Origin: Cardinalis cardinalis
Lineage: Eukaryota > Chordata > Aves > Passeriformes > Cardinalidae
Length of the DNA: 64,000 nucleotides
Direction of reading: 5' to 3'
Assembly: GCA_014549065.1 (NCBI GenBank)
Contig: JACDOX010000364.1
Location: 259,638-323,637 of the forward strand
Shown in pieces: positions 35,201-47,200 of the stretch. A program made the position numbers and the translations under genes. The notes below the pieces were generated by a model. It made no database searches. It was not told the DNA's origin and saw nothing but the letters and a program-made list of their open reading frames with translations. Each line of letters opens with the position of its first letter. Positions within the stretch are counted from its first letter, which is position 1.

Positions 35201-38200
35201 AAGAAACCATCCTAAGGTATTATTTATAAATANCATCCTGTTTCTGCAGATCATCCAGCATCTACTCTTCATCTTCTGCGTTCAATTTTTTTTTAAGACA
35301 CCAAAAATTGTATTTCACCCTAACTAACATTGTTCTNAACACTTTTTGCATCCTGATTTGTCTGTTAAGTCAAGTAACNAAAAGACAAAGCACAGGGCGG
35401 TCGAATTGCAGTTATAATAACTGTTAATTTTCTNGTAGAATATAGATCCATCAGTTGTGCTGACTTGTTCCTAATGAGTTGTTTTGGGGGTGCATTTGCA
35501 GGAATGAATCAGTTTAACCCCATGTCCATAGGGAATGTACAGATGCCCCAAGCNCCGCTGGGACCGCGGGCGGCGTCTCCGATGAACCACCCGGTGCAGA
35601 TGAACAACATGGGCGCCGTGCCCGCGGTTCGTACCCCACACCCTGCCCACCCCAGCCCACCCCTCACCCCCCTGGCACTGCTGCAAACTGTGGGATCATG
35701 TCATGGGAATGCAGCAAGTGTGACAGGCTTTTATCGAGGTGTTTGTTTGCAATATTTACTTGTTCCAAAAACACCGCCCGTGCCACAGGTGCAGTAATCC
35801 CCAGCAATCTGGGGAAGAGCATCTACTGTCTTTGCAGTATATAAACCTTCTTTGTTCCCACATGAAAACATGTTTTTGTTCTTTAGAAAAACAAAAATAT
35901 TTTTAGTTTCCCTGGATTCTCTCTGTCAACCCAGGGAACAAAACAGAGTTAGCACTCTGAATGTTACCTGTTAAAAATAGTGAATGCTGTGGAGCAAATG
36001 CTGAAGTTATGGGCATATGCCCACTTCCAGTTAGTGTAATTAAGCCAATTTTCCTTTTTTTTTTTTTGTCCTATCTTTTGATTGTTTTCAGTGTATTTTC
36101 CTTTGTCCTGCTCCANAGTACTAAGTGGTAATTAGTTCATCTGGATGTTAATTTTCAGATGGCAATGTCTCCTTCCCGAATGCCTCAGCCACAGAACATG
36201 ATGGGAGCTCATTCCAACAACATGATGGGTCAGGCTCCTACCCAGAACCAATTCCTGCCCCAAAACCAGTTCCCAGCATCCACTGGAGCTATGAATGTGA
36301 ACAATGTGGGCATGGGTCAGTCAACAGCCCAGGCCGGGGTGGCACAGGTGAGATGGATTCCCTAAGATTTATTTGCTCTTTTATTATTTTGCTCTGATTT
36401 ATTTACTTATTTGTTTATTTGTATTTCTATATCCATTGTTTGATGTAGTCACCCCAATTTTGGGGGATCCTGGGTTACATCTGCCTTCTTCAGAAGCTCT
36501 TACATAACTTGTCGACATCTGTTAATGGGGGCGCAACGCCCTGCAAGTCCTGATTTAAATCCCTTAAAAATGCATGCTGAGGAGATTTTTAGGGGAAATA
36601 TCAGAAATCAGTTTATGGGATGCCTATGAACATATGTTTTGTCTCTGTGTGGACCAGAGTAGCTAACTTTAAATCTAAGATTATACTAAAGTGCTTGGGC
36701 AAGATCTTCTAAAATTTAACTTCTTTGCTTCTAGAGAAAAAAATGTTGGATTTTTCCTGTAACATTTTTCTGTTGCAGTAGNGGTCAGTGAAGTAGGAGC
36801 TGTGCTTATGATGCCAAAGTATCTGCTTTTCCAGAGGGAAAGGCTTNTTGTTTAACTCAGAGCCCAAGTAATTTAGGCTAGTTAAAACCTCCAGAGTTCT
36901 GAGAGATTAGTTAGATCAGGTTATGGAGGGCTCTGTCNAGTCAAGCTGGGAATATGTTCAGGATGAAATATCTACAGTTTCATGGGCCCCTGGCTCAGTT
37001 GCTTGACTGCCTTTGTGGTGAATGTTTTTTTCCCAATGCATTTACTTCCNTAAAACTGCCTCTGTAAAGACAATATAGAAGTGTGTTTTAAATTTGAAAC
37101 CTCATCTGCAGGAAATTAACTGATTTGTATTTCTAAGAGTAACAGTTACATTTGAGGATGGAGTATTCTTTTTTATCACCAGTCATCTGATGCAATCTTC
37201 AGTAAAATGTATCACCTAAAGGTTTAAGTACATCCAGAGTACTTTATTGTTGCTGCTCTGAAAAACAAATCCCAGGTTTTTTGAAGCATCTTGNGCAGTT
37301 TAATTAGAATTAAAGAGAAAACAAAAAGACTCTTCTTAAGTCTTGGTCTGCGCAACTCCATCATTAAATGTGTTGACCTGCCCTCTAAAGCAGAGCTGCA
37401 TCAGAGTCCTGGCCTAAAAATGGGTATTTGCTCAAAACCATTTTGTGTCAAAGCCTGACCTTTGCCTGGCTAATGGCACGATTTAGAGGCTGCCTGTGGG
37501 TTTCTGTGTTACTGGCATTGGGAGGATTCCCTCTCTGTGGCAGTGGAATTAGTGCACGGCACAACTNGATCTGGGAGAAAGGTCCTTGAGAGCTGATGGC
37601 AGCGATGACAGAAATCAGAGCAGTCACTTGCAGCAGCAGCCTTTGTGGCTGATCTGCTTGCACTGACAGTATCCTGTCAGAGAAGGCTTCAGGGCTGTGA
37701 TTGAAGGGATAAATGTGATTCCAGGCTCTGTAAGACTCTCTCTCTCTCCCCAGCAGGGGCAGGTTCCCAGTGCTGCTCTTCCCAACTCCATGAACATGCT
37801 GGGGCCGCAGAGCGGGCAGCTGCCGTGTCCCCCGGTGACCCAGCCCCCCCTGCACCAGAGCACGCCTCCCGTGTCCTCCGCAGCCGGGATGGCGCCGATG
37901 CAGCACCCAACGCCCCCGGGAATGACTCCTCCCCAGCCAGCAGCACCCACCCAGCCATCCACGCCGGTCTCGTCCTCGGGACAAACTCCGACCCCGACGC
38001 CGGGCTCTGTTCCCACGGCCACGCAGACCCAGAGCACCCCCACGGGGCAGACTGCGGCCCAGGCCCAGGTGACACCGCAGCCACAGACCCCTGCCCAGCC
38101 CCAGTCTGTGCCAACCCCACAGCCAGCCCAGCAGCAGCCAACATCTGTGCAGGCGCAGCCACCCGGCACTCCAGTAAGTACCAGTCGGTCCCCTGTGCCT

Positions 38201-41200
38201 TGTGTCGTGACATGCCACGAGTGTCCCTGTCTGTAGCACCATGTCCTGAATGTGTAGAGCCCATAGCTGTCCATAGCAGCTTCTGCTTTAGACCAGGGGG
38301 TTGGTTAGAGGTGTGTCAAATGTGTGTGTTCAGATGTTCTCAGCATTGTGTGGAGGAGGGGGGGTTGAATGGCCAGACTGCTCAAAGTAAAATTGGCNGC
38401 AGTGTGCAGAAAGATGAGGTGTAACAGGCATAATGCTCTGTTTGGCCATAACCAGAATCTTTTCTGATCTTGAGATTTGCATAGATTTTTTTCCTTTTAA
38501 GATACAGCCAGGGCAAATGCACGTTTCAAGGAATGTACAGTGTTTTACTGGGCAGGTGTTTTCTCTGTAAAAGAAGCCTCTTTGGGGCAGAATTTTTCCT
38601 TGGCTTCTCCTCTGTAAAGCAGAGTTATTAAATGTGTAATATCAAAACTTGGCTACAGTGACCTGTATCCATGTTCTGCACTGTTGTAGAATATCATCTC
38701 ATGTCTCTTTTGTGCTGTTCATTTTTAGTAAAGGAAAATATTTCTATATATGCAGTGTCTTTCTTTTGTACTGTTTTTACAACAGCTATCCCAGGCAGCA
38801 GCTAGTATTGATAACAGGGTCCCCACCCCTGCCTCAGTTGCTAGTGCTGATACGAATTCCCAGCAACTAGGACCAGATGCACCAATGCTAGAAAGCAAAT
38901 CAGAAGTTAAAACTGAAGAAACTGAGCCAGAGACTAGTGAGACACAAGTGGAAGCTAAGACTGAGGTAAATGAGATTCTCTACAGCTTAACTGAAAGCAG
39001 TGATAGATATAAAAGCACTTAATGATGTGTCTGACTCGGTGAGCTAAGGGGCGAGAGGAGGGTCGTTACTGCAAAGTAACTCCTGAGGAAAGCCATGGAT
39101 GGAAAGTGCTTCAACAGTCTCAAACTAATATTTTGATGGCTGAAGTTTAGGTTGTAGATGTAACAGTACCTCTTGTTGCATCCTTTCTTAAGGTGGAGGA
39201 GGATTTACAAGGANCTTCACAAATAAAAGAAGAAACAGATGGAACGGAACTGAAGCAGGAGCCAATGGAGATTGANGAAAAGAAGCCTGAAATTAAAGCA
39301 GAGGCTAAAGAGGAAGAAGAGAGTGGCACTAATGGAACCACTTCACAATCCACATCACCATCTCAGCCCCGCAAGAAAAGTACGTGTGTGAACACTGAGT
39401 TCCCTTGTGTGCTTTGCTTTCACTAACATTTGTTTTCCACAGTCTCAGCTCCTGCTGGGAGGTTTGTTTTACACTTGTGTTTCCAGCACGTGGAGCTCTG
39501 GGAGATCAATACTCTGTAACTTAATTTTGAAAGTAGCATTCCTTTAATGTTACATGACTCAGGTGAGAGAAGCGAGTCGCTGTGCCCTTGATCTCAGCAG
39601 TGCCTGCCCAGAAGGGCCAAGGCAGTAAGGCAGTGATTGCTGGAGGAATTAAATACATAAATCCCTCCCTGTACATCTTGGTGCTCTTTGAGGAGAGCTC
39701 AGTGCAGGTAAGAGTGCTTTCAGAAACCAAGGATATCCATTGCTTTTCTTTTCCTGTTAAGAGGCTGCACACACCACCTTTATCCTGAGTTTTGTCAGTC
39801 ACTTTTCTGAGAATGGGGCACTTGACCTCTCCTGAACCTGTGTTCCTCCTAGGCTGGACTGCTGCAAGAGGCTTAACATTTATTTTNGAGTCCTGTGTTT
39901 TCAGGGCTTGAAAGTTTTCAGTGTAGTGTTCATTTGCTCAGCAGTCTCTTAAATTAAGCTGCAGTGTCAGCACAGATTGAGGTGTGACTGCATCTGTACT
40001 CAAGGGAGCTTCATGGTGCTGCAGGTTATATAAATGTTTGGGTGCCTTGTGTTAGTAAGGAATAAATAAGATTATTAAAGCAGAAATACATTTCTCTGCT
40101 TGCAGTGCAGGCTTTGTGGCAGGCTGCAAGATAAGTTTTCAGACTCAAAAACTTTAGGAGTTTTGAGACCTCTGTCTTTTGGCATCTGCTTTGTTGAGGT
40201 GGTGTTTTCTGTGGTTAGGTTTTAGTTTTCAACCAAAGGGAAGCTTTCAACATGCTGCAAATGTCAAAAAAATCTACATCTCCTTGATGTGCTTTGGATT
40301 GCATTTGGTTACTAACCATAACCTTTCTGTAATAAATCACTATAAAACACATTTCCCTGCAGATTGATGTTTTCAGCTGGCAGCAGAGTGGGGCACCCAA
40401 ACGAGAGCCCACTGCAGAACCAACTGGCAGAGCCTTTTCCAACCCAAATGTAACATAGGGAGTGGAAAAAAAGCTTATTAGCATTTTTGAGCCAGTGATA
40501 TTCCCAGTGGAAGGAGTCACTGCTGCCTGGTAGGAATGTGCTTGCACAGGGAAGGTTCTTGCAGAGTCAGTTCAGGCTGGGTCACNGTGTATTCCAATTC
40601 CTCCTTTGGTGACACAATTTTATCTCGGAAGCTTTGTCACCCAGTAACTGAGTAGTGCAAAGCACGTGCTGTGTGGGCAGGTACAACCACAGACACGAGT
40701 TTAAAGGGTGGCATTTTCTCACCAAGGAGTTTGTTCAATGTGAATTGAGCTTTGGTATTAAAATGCTGAATAAACCAAGAGGAATTGGAGAGTAATTGCT
40801 GCCAAGTGCGCTGAAGGGATAGGTGATATTATAAAACTACTGAAGAGACTGATCAGGAGTTTTGCATGGGTTGCAGAAGTATTGGGAATTCTTCCTCCTT
40901 CCCATGCAGNCAGATTCCTGAGGGCCATCCCATAGTAAGCTGGGACATAGCAGGCACTGAGGGGATTATGTGCTATAATTTAGCAAGCAGAGCCTTTTTT
41001 TACCTTTTTTTTGCAAATCTAATGTGAGCAAGAAAGGGAGGTCATGGTTCCTTGCCTTGCAGTCTCAAAAACCCACTATAATACTCTTTTGGGCAGCTCC
41101 TGTCTCCTTGTAGGTGTTAGCTTTAGTTTGACCTTGAAGATGAGTTTTACTGGTTTCTTCACTTCTTTGTGAGACATAATGGAAAACTTGCAGNAGCTTG

Positions 41201-44200
41201 GGTTTGAGGTGTATTTGTGTGTGCTGTCCTTGTAATTTTGAAAATGTCTTGTCTTCCTTTATGAATTTTCTCCTTAGTAATCATAAGCAGACTTGCCTTT
41301 GTTTGAAAAAGGCAAAAAACTTAAAAAGGTAGCATTGTACTGTTCTTTGGTAGGTTATACGTCATCGTGAGTCAGGCAAAGATCCCGTTTTCTTTTTGCC
41401 ACCCACACATCCAAGACAAAATGGGATAACTGGATGCCAGCTCCTTGCAAAGGTCTTCAAGCTACTGGAGGAGAACTGAGAGCATTTAATTTTGGAAAAA
41501 GGAGAGTGGGAAAAACAAAACTTCCTTGTAAAATCCATGTACAGGGAGATGCTATGATCAGATGTGCTGGTATTAGTCATAGTCCTTAGAGGCAGAGCAG
41601 CTGAAGATGAAGGCAAACTTTATGTTTTTAGGTAAAGTAATAAATTAAAATAACAACTGGATTTTCATTTTGATTTTTTTTCAAACTTCAAAATGAAAGT
41701 GGGTTATAAACTTTGTCAGCAAAGATAATTAGGCTTTAAGGAACCTGGCAAAAGTCACCCTGGTTCTCTGTAGTTTGAGTTTAAAATAAGATTNGATTTA
41801 CTGTGAAAGATACTGTAGCTTAGTGGTATGTTATTATAGGAGAAAATTCTAAAAGCAGTGTCAAGCAGGTAGTCAGAATAGATTATAAAAAGGTACTTTT
41901 TGACCTTTACATTTCATTAAATGAAATAATTCAGATTATCACATTATGCACTATCTGAATCAGAGCAGTAGGGAATACTGTTCCTCATTAATGGAATTTA
42001 TTATTTATTTCTGTTCTTGAGGATCCCATAACATAATGTGCAAGAGTTGTTTATAAAACTTTGGAAGTCTGTAGTAGGAAAAAGTGCCTGCATGTATGGT
42101 ATTGATAAATATGGAAGAGAATTGCCATTTTGTTGGGGGTGAAATTGTGGCAACAGCTGAAATGATCATACAACCAATGGGGTAGTGTCAGCCTAATTTG
42201 TCTTCTCTTTTTTTTGTGTGTACTCTTTGATATCATAGATTTTGATCTCAATGTCCCAAAAAGCAATTTATNTCATACCAAAATACCATTTGAGTGAGAA
42301 AAGCAATGATCAGCCTCAAAGGGGTCACTGAGCCCTGTTGATTCAAGTGCTTTTAGCAGAATTAATTGCTCCATTTTATTGGTATTGTTCTCATTTCATC
42401 CAGGTAGATAAATATTAGATGCCATCCTGCTTTTCTTAGTTGTCTTTTTTTCTCAATGATAGGCATTCTTCCCTATTTAAAGACACTGTTCCTAAGGAAA
42501 TAAATGTAATTACACTGCTGAGATGTTCAAAGAGCTCTCCAAGTTATCATTATTTTTCAGAAAATGTATTGCCTTTTTTTGTCCTTGTCAGCCACTCCTG
42601 AAAGAATCATGGCTGTTGCCATGCCACTGTTGCCAAGTGGTGGCATAGAAATCTGGAAGTATTAACACTTTCAAAATCAATTAACGATCCATCAGAGCAG
42701 GACTGTTTGCACCCCGTGGCCAGGAGAATTCCTGTGCCAGCTCTCAGGACATCTGGTCACTCTCTGTAGAGCTGGCTCCTCACCCCTGCCCACTGCAGTN
42801 GGTTTTGCTGGAGGAATCTTGGCTTGGAAATAGCGAGCAAGGTTAGAAGGGAGGGAGGGAAAATTATGCTCAGTCTCTCCTTTGAGGAGAAAAGGTTCAT
42901 TCATGTTGAAACAATTGATTTAATTTGATTCTGTGTAAGTTTTGAGGGGTTTTTTAATGCTACAGAATATGTATCATCATGGGCTAGAGTTGTTCCCATA
43001 TCCCTNTTTTGGGAATATCTCTGCTGTGATCTGAGTGAATACAAGGCTGTGCTTGCCTCTTGTNAGTGAGGTTTTACCTCTGATCAGGAAAACTCTTTGC
43101 AGAGTTTTACCTAATGTATTTCTTTGGGGTTTTTTTTTAGGGGAATCAAGAGATTAGGAAACAAGGAGAGCAATTTTCTAACCTTTCTGACTTCCATTTC
43201 CAGTTTTCAAGCCCGAGGAGCTGCGCCAGGCTCTCATGCCCACCCTGGAGGCTTTGTACCGGCAGGACCCAGAGTCCCTTCCTTTCAGACAGCCTGTGGA
43301 TCCCCAGCTCCTAGGGATTCCGGTCAGTTGGCATTAAAAAAACCCTATAAAAGTATTCTCCTACTTTTTAAATTTATTTATTTCTTTATTTTTAAGTATT
43401 CTTCTATTTTTATCTTTGCTCAGGTAAACATTTTCCCTTTTTTCAACATCTTGCAAAACCTAAAAAATTTAAAAATTCATGTTTTTCAACTTAAAAAATC
43501 AGGTTTTTTTGCTGTTTTTACAGGATTATTTTGACATTGTGAAGAATCCCATGGATCTGTCGACCATCAAGCGCAAGCTGGACACGGGGCAGTACCAGGA
43601 GCCCTGGCAGTACGTGGATGATGTGTGGCTGATGTTCAACAATGCCTGGCTCTACAACCGCAAGACTTCCCGGGTCTACAAGTTTTGCACTAAGCTGGCA
43701 GAGGTGTTTGAGCAGGAGATTGACCCGGTCATGCAGTCCCTGGGCTACTGCTGTGGGCGCAAGGTGGGTGTCCCAGTGTCCCAGGGAGTTCTCCCCAACA
43801 GCCCAGCTGCAGTCAGCACACAAAGCTCCAGCTGGGGGGCTTTGTTTTTGAAATAGAAATACTGAATGGAAGGGTTGTAGAAAGTTTGGTTTTGTTATAA
43901 ATATGTTNAGAGCTAAAAAGGTCAATAGCAGCTCTGCCCTTCTGTTATTATTGTTGTATTTTTTTCCCTCAGAGGACACCTTCTTTAGTTATATTACAAT
44001 AATTCCNTGGTTTCCCATGTCCATAAAGCAGAGGTCAAAGTGCCAGCTGCTTTTAGAGTTAATGATTGTCACCAGATTGAGAGGGCTGTGCTGGTAAATT
44101 CACAATAGCTGGATGGCCATGGCAGTGTCCTCGGATACCCACAAGCATCAGTTTGCTTTGTAGACCCCTGCTGAACAAAACCCCCATTGTGAGGCTGCTT

Positions 44201-47200
44201 TTCTCCCTTGTTTTGCAGTATGAGTTCTCTCCCCAGACCTTGTGCTGCTATGGCAAGCAGCTGTGTACCATTCCCCGGGACGCTGCCTACTACAGCTACC
44301 AGAACAGGTAAGTCCCTGAATCCAGGATTTCCCTTATTCAGGAAATCAGATCTCTTTTGAGTTCTCTGCACGTACAGAGGATGAGGAGGATCTTTAACTT
44401 TTCCTCTCCTTTGTCAGCCAAGTCAGGGAGAAGTTCTTTTTTTATCTTTCCACGCTGTCCTTTTGCAGGTGACTCTTTGTTTTTCTGTGCTGCAGTGTGA
44501 GGCACTCTGTTCCTCAGTGCTTGCTCTTAGCCAGGCTGCCCCATGAAATGCTTCAGTGCAGGTCAAGTTGTCCATGTTTGCCATAAAATGAGGAGCAGGG
44601 CTTGCTGCAGGGAGAAGAGCAGGACTGCAAANAGGCACTGGGAAATCCTCTTACCTTGTTCTAGGAGAATTATGAAAATATGCAGGTTTCTTTACAAGTT
44701 AGTGCCAGAATTTGCCAAGTAATGGGTGCAGTGATTGATTGCAAGATTTATGTTTCCCNTTCCTAGTCAGTGCTTCATTATATTTAAATTAGCTTGGAAA
44801 CAGCATTAAAAACTACCCAGAGACTCCATGAGAAGCTGTGGAAATTAAAATTTCTCTCCTTTTTAAATTAATATTAGGACTTGGTGTTTCTGTTATTATT
44901 AATAAACAATTGTTAGATTANTTTTCCATTTAATGCTTAAATCACCAGTGTTAAAATCACAAAGCAAACTCAAAACTTGGCTTTAATTTTGATTTCTTCG
45001 ATGATGTGTGTCTTCCCCCCCCCAAATAAAATTCACAATACAAGTGGGCTGAGACAAAAGCTTTGTATTAAGTAGGGAAAAGGAAGTTATGAATTGCTTT
45101 CCAGAGGCTTGGCAGCCTCTAAGCCTTGCCAGCTGTGAAGTCATAGAGCCAATTCAGACTTCCAGCACTTGTATTTCATTTTTGGGCCATCTCTTCTCTC
45201 CAAACATGCTCTTGGGAAGCTGTCAGCCTGTTGAGCCCCACTCTGGAGCAGCACAATGTGGGAGAGGAAAATGTGTCATCCCACCTCGTGTGGGGGGCCT
45301 TGGGTGGCCTTTGAAAAGCAGAAAGTATTGATAGGCAGGAATAAATTCATGNGCTCTCATAAAAAGTTTTATACAGCCACTGTGGACTCTGAAAAGTCAG
45401 GCTAAAGAGAAATAAAGCAATTAAAATGTATTTAAAGAGACATTTCAGTACTAGCATTGGGGAAAAATAACCCATACCCTTAAATGCTGGTAAAATTTAA
45501 ANTACTTTTCATGTTATGCATTCTGTATTTGGAAAGAGTAGTAACTTCAGATTGAAGGACTCATTCTTCTTTCAAAAGTGCCTTNCCAGTTTAAGTTTGT
45601 GTTAAATCATTTGGATTATTCCATGGAAGGCAGTGTTGGTCACTAGCAAGAAGTCCAGGGTGATTGGAGCAGAGAGTTCCTCTGCATTGGGGGCTGTAAA
45701 ATTCCACTTTCCTGCCCATTAGAAACAGGAAAGTCCATTTAANTCATATTTTTCTGCTCATCCAGTTGCCTTCAGAAGGGGGTAAGGGTTTGANGTTTGG
45801 GATGGGGTTGAGTTCTGGAGGAGTGTGAGGTTTTCTNTTTCAGGCCCACTAAATGCAGTGATGAATGACTGGGGCTTTCAAAAAGGTATTTCTAAAGATA
45901 ATCACCATATTGTTAAGTAATAGTCCATTTTGCATAGAAAGCCCCTGTTCATCAGCTCTAAACCACTCAAATTTCTGGGACAGTGATCTTCAAATCTTAG
46001 ATGTTCTTAAACAAGTAATCAAGTGAAAAACAAATTCCATGCTTCCAGCAGACCTTTGATTGGTCAAGTTCTTGAATTTTCCATGTACAGAGCAGGCAAA
46101 ATTGGCAAAATTGTATGCACTTAAAGTCCAGAGTATCACATGACTAAATTACAACTAAGGATATTCAAACACCATTGAATAAATGAGCTCAGGCACTACA
46201 GTTCAATCATTCAGTTAATTATTTGGTATAGAACCATTCAGATTCCATAATAAGGCAGAAATTCAGGTTGAAGTGTTCAGAAAATGTGCTGCATGTGTGA
46301 ATATCCAGTTGAGAAAACCAAGTGCTGTTTCAGGTCAATACTGCCATTCAGTTATGAATTCAGAATTGCCTTTGCACTTAATTACAGTGGGGAATTCACC
46401 TGTTCATGTGAGATTGGGCATTTTCTGGACTTTGCTGCTGAACCATAATGTTGCTCTTTAATAAACAGGAGTCCCCTGAACAGTCTGCATTTGAAAAGCT
46501 TTTCATGTTTGATGTGTTGCAATAAGTGCATTCTTTGGGGTTTCTCTGGCTGCTGTAACTACAATATTGTGTGGTTTTTATGGGTTTTGCTGAATATTTG
46601 TGGTGACATGCAAAAGGCAGGTCTCTGTTTCTGAGGGTCCACATCCATAATAAGTTACAGCTATTGCTTCACCTTGGTTATTTTATGGACAAATGTTCAT
46701 GATCTTTAGATGATTCATTTTCACTGTACTTCAGTTTTTATTTCCTCATTTTAATATCATGGATTAAAGCTTAGAGTGCTTTGAAAGCCCATAAGTTATT
46801 CTGAAAATGGATCAGAGTTAACATTTTCTGGGACTGTTAAAGTGTAGCAAATTATTAATAGGAGCCTTGGCCATGGATTTTTCTGGCTTCACTCTCCTGT
46901 ATTTGGGTCCTCCTGGTTTTCACTCCTTCCCAGTCTGACTCTTAAAATGATGAGCAACTGTGTTAGTAAGGAAAATANTGGTGGGGGTTTTTAATTTAAG
47001 AANAATTTAAAGAAGCACATTATAGGAGAAAAAGAAATGGACAATGTGTGAAAGGATATAAACCTCTGAACCTCTTATGTTTGGATTTGAAAAAAATTCT
47101 TAGCTACTATGTTATCANTTTAGGGATGGGGTGTGAGGGGCAAGGGAAGTCAGTGGAAATGAGATGTGCTGTGTCTGTGCCCAGTCCTGAAACCCTCCTC

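Noticed and set aside
37448..38274. Minus-strand open frames of up to 264 codons over exon 14
   Set aside because: They mirror a GC-rich, repetitive Pro/Gln/Thr coding exon on the + strand whose length and phase match CREBBP. The minus-strand protein is Gly/Arg/Trp-rich low complexity.
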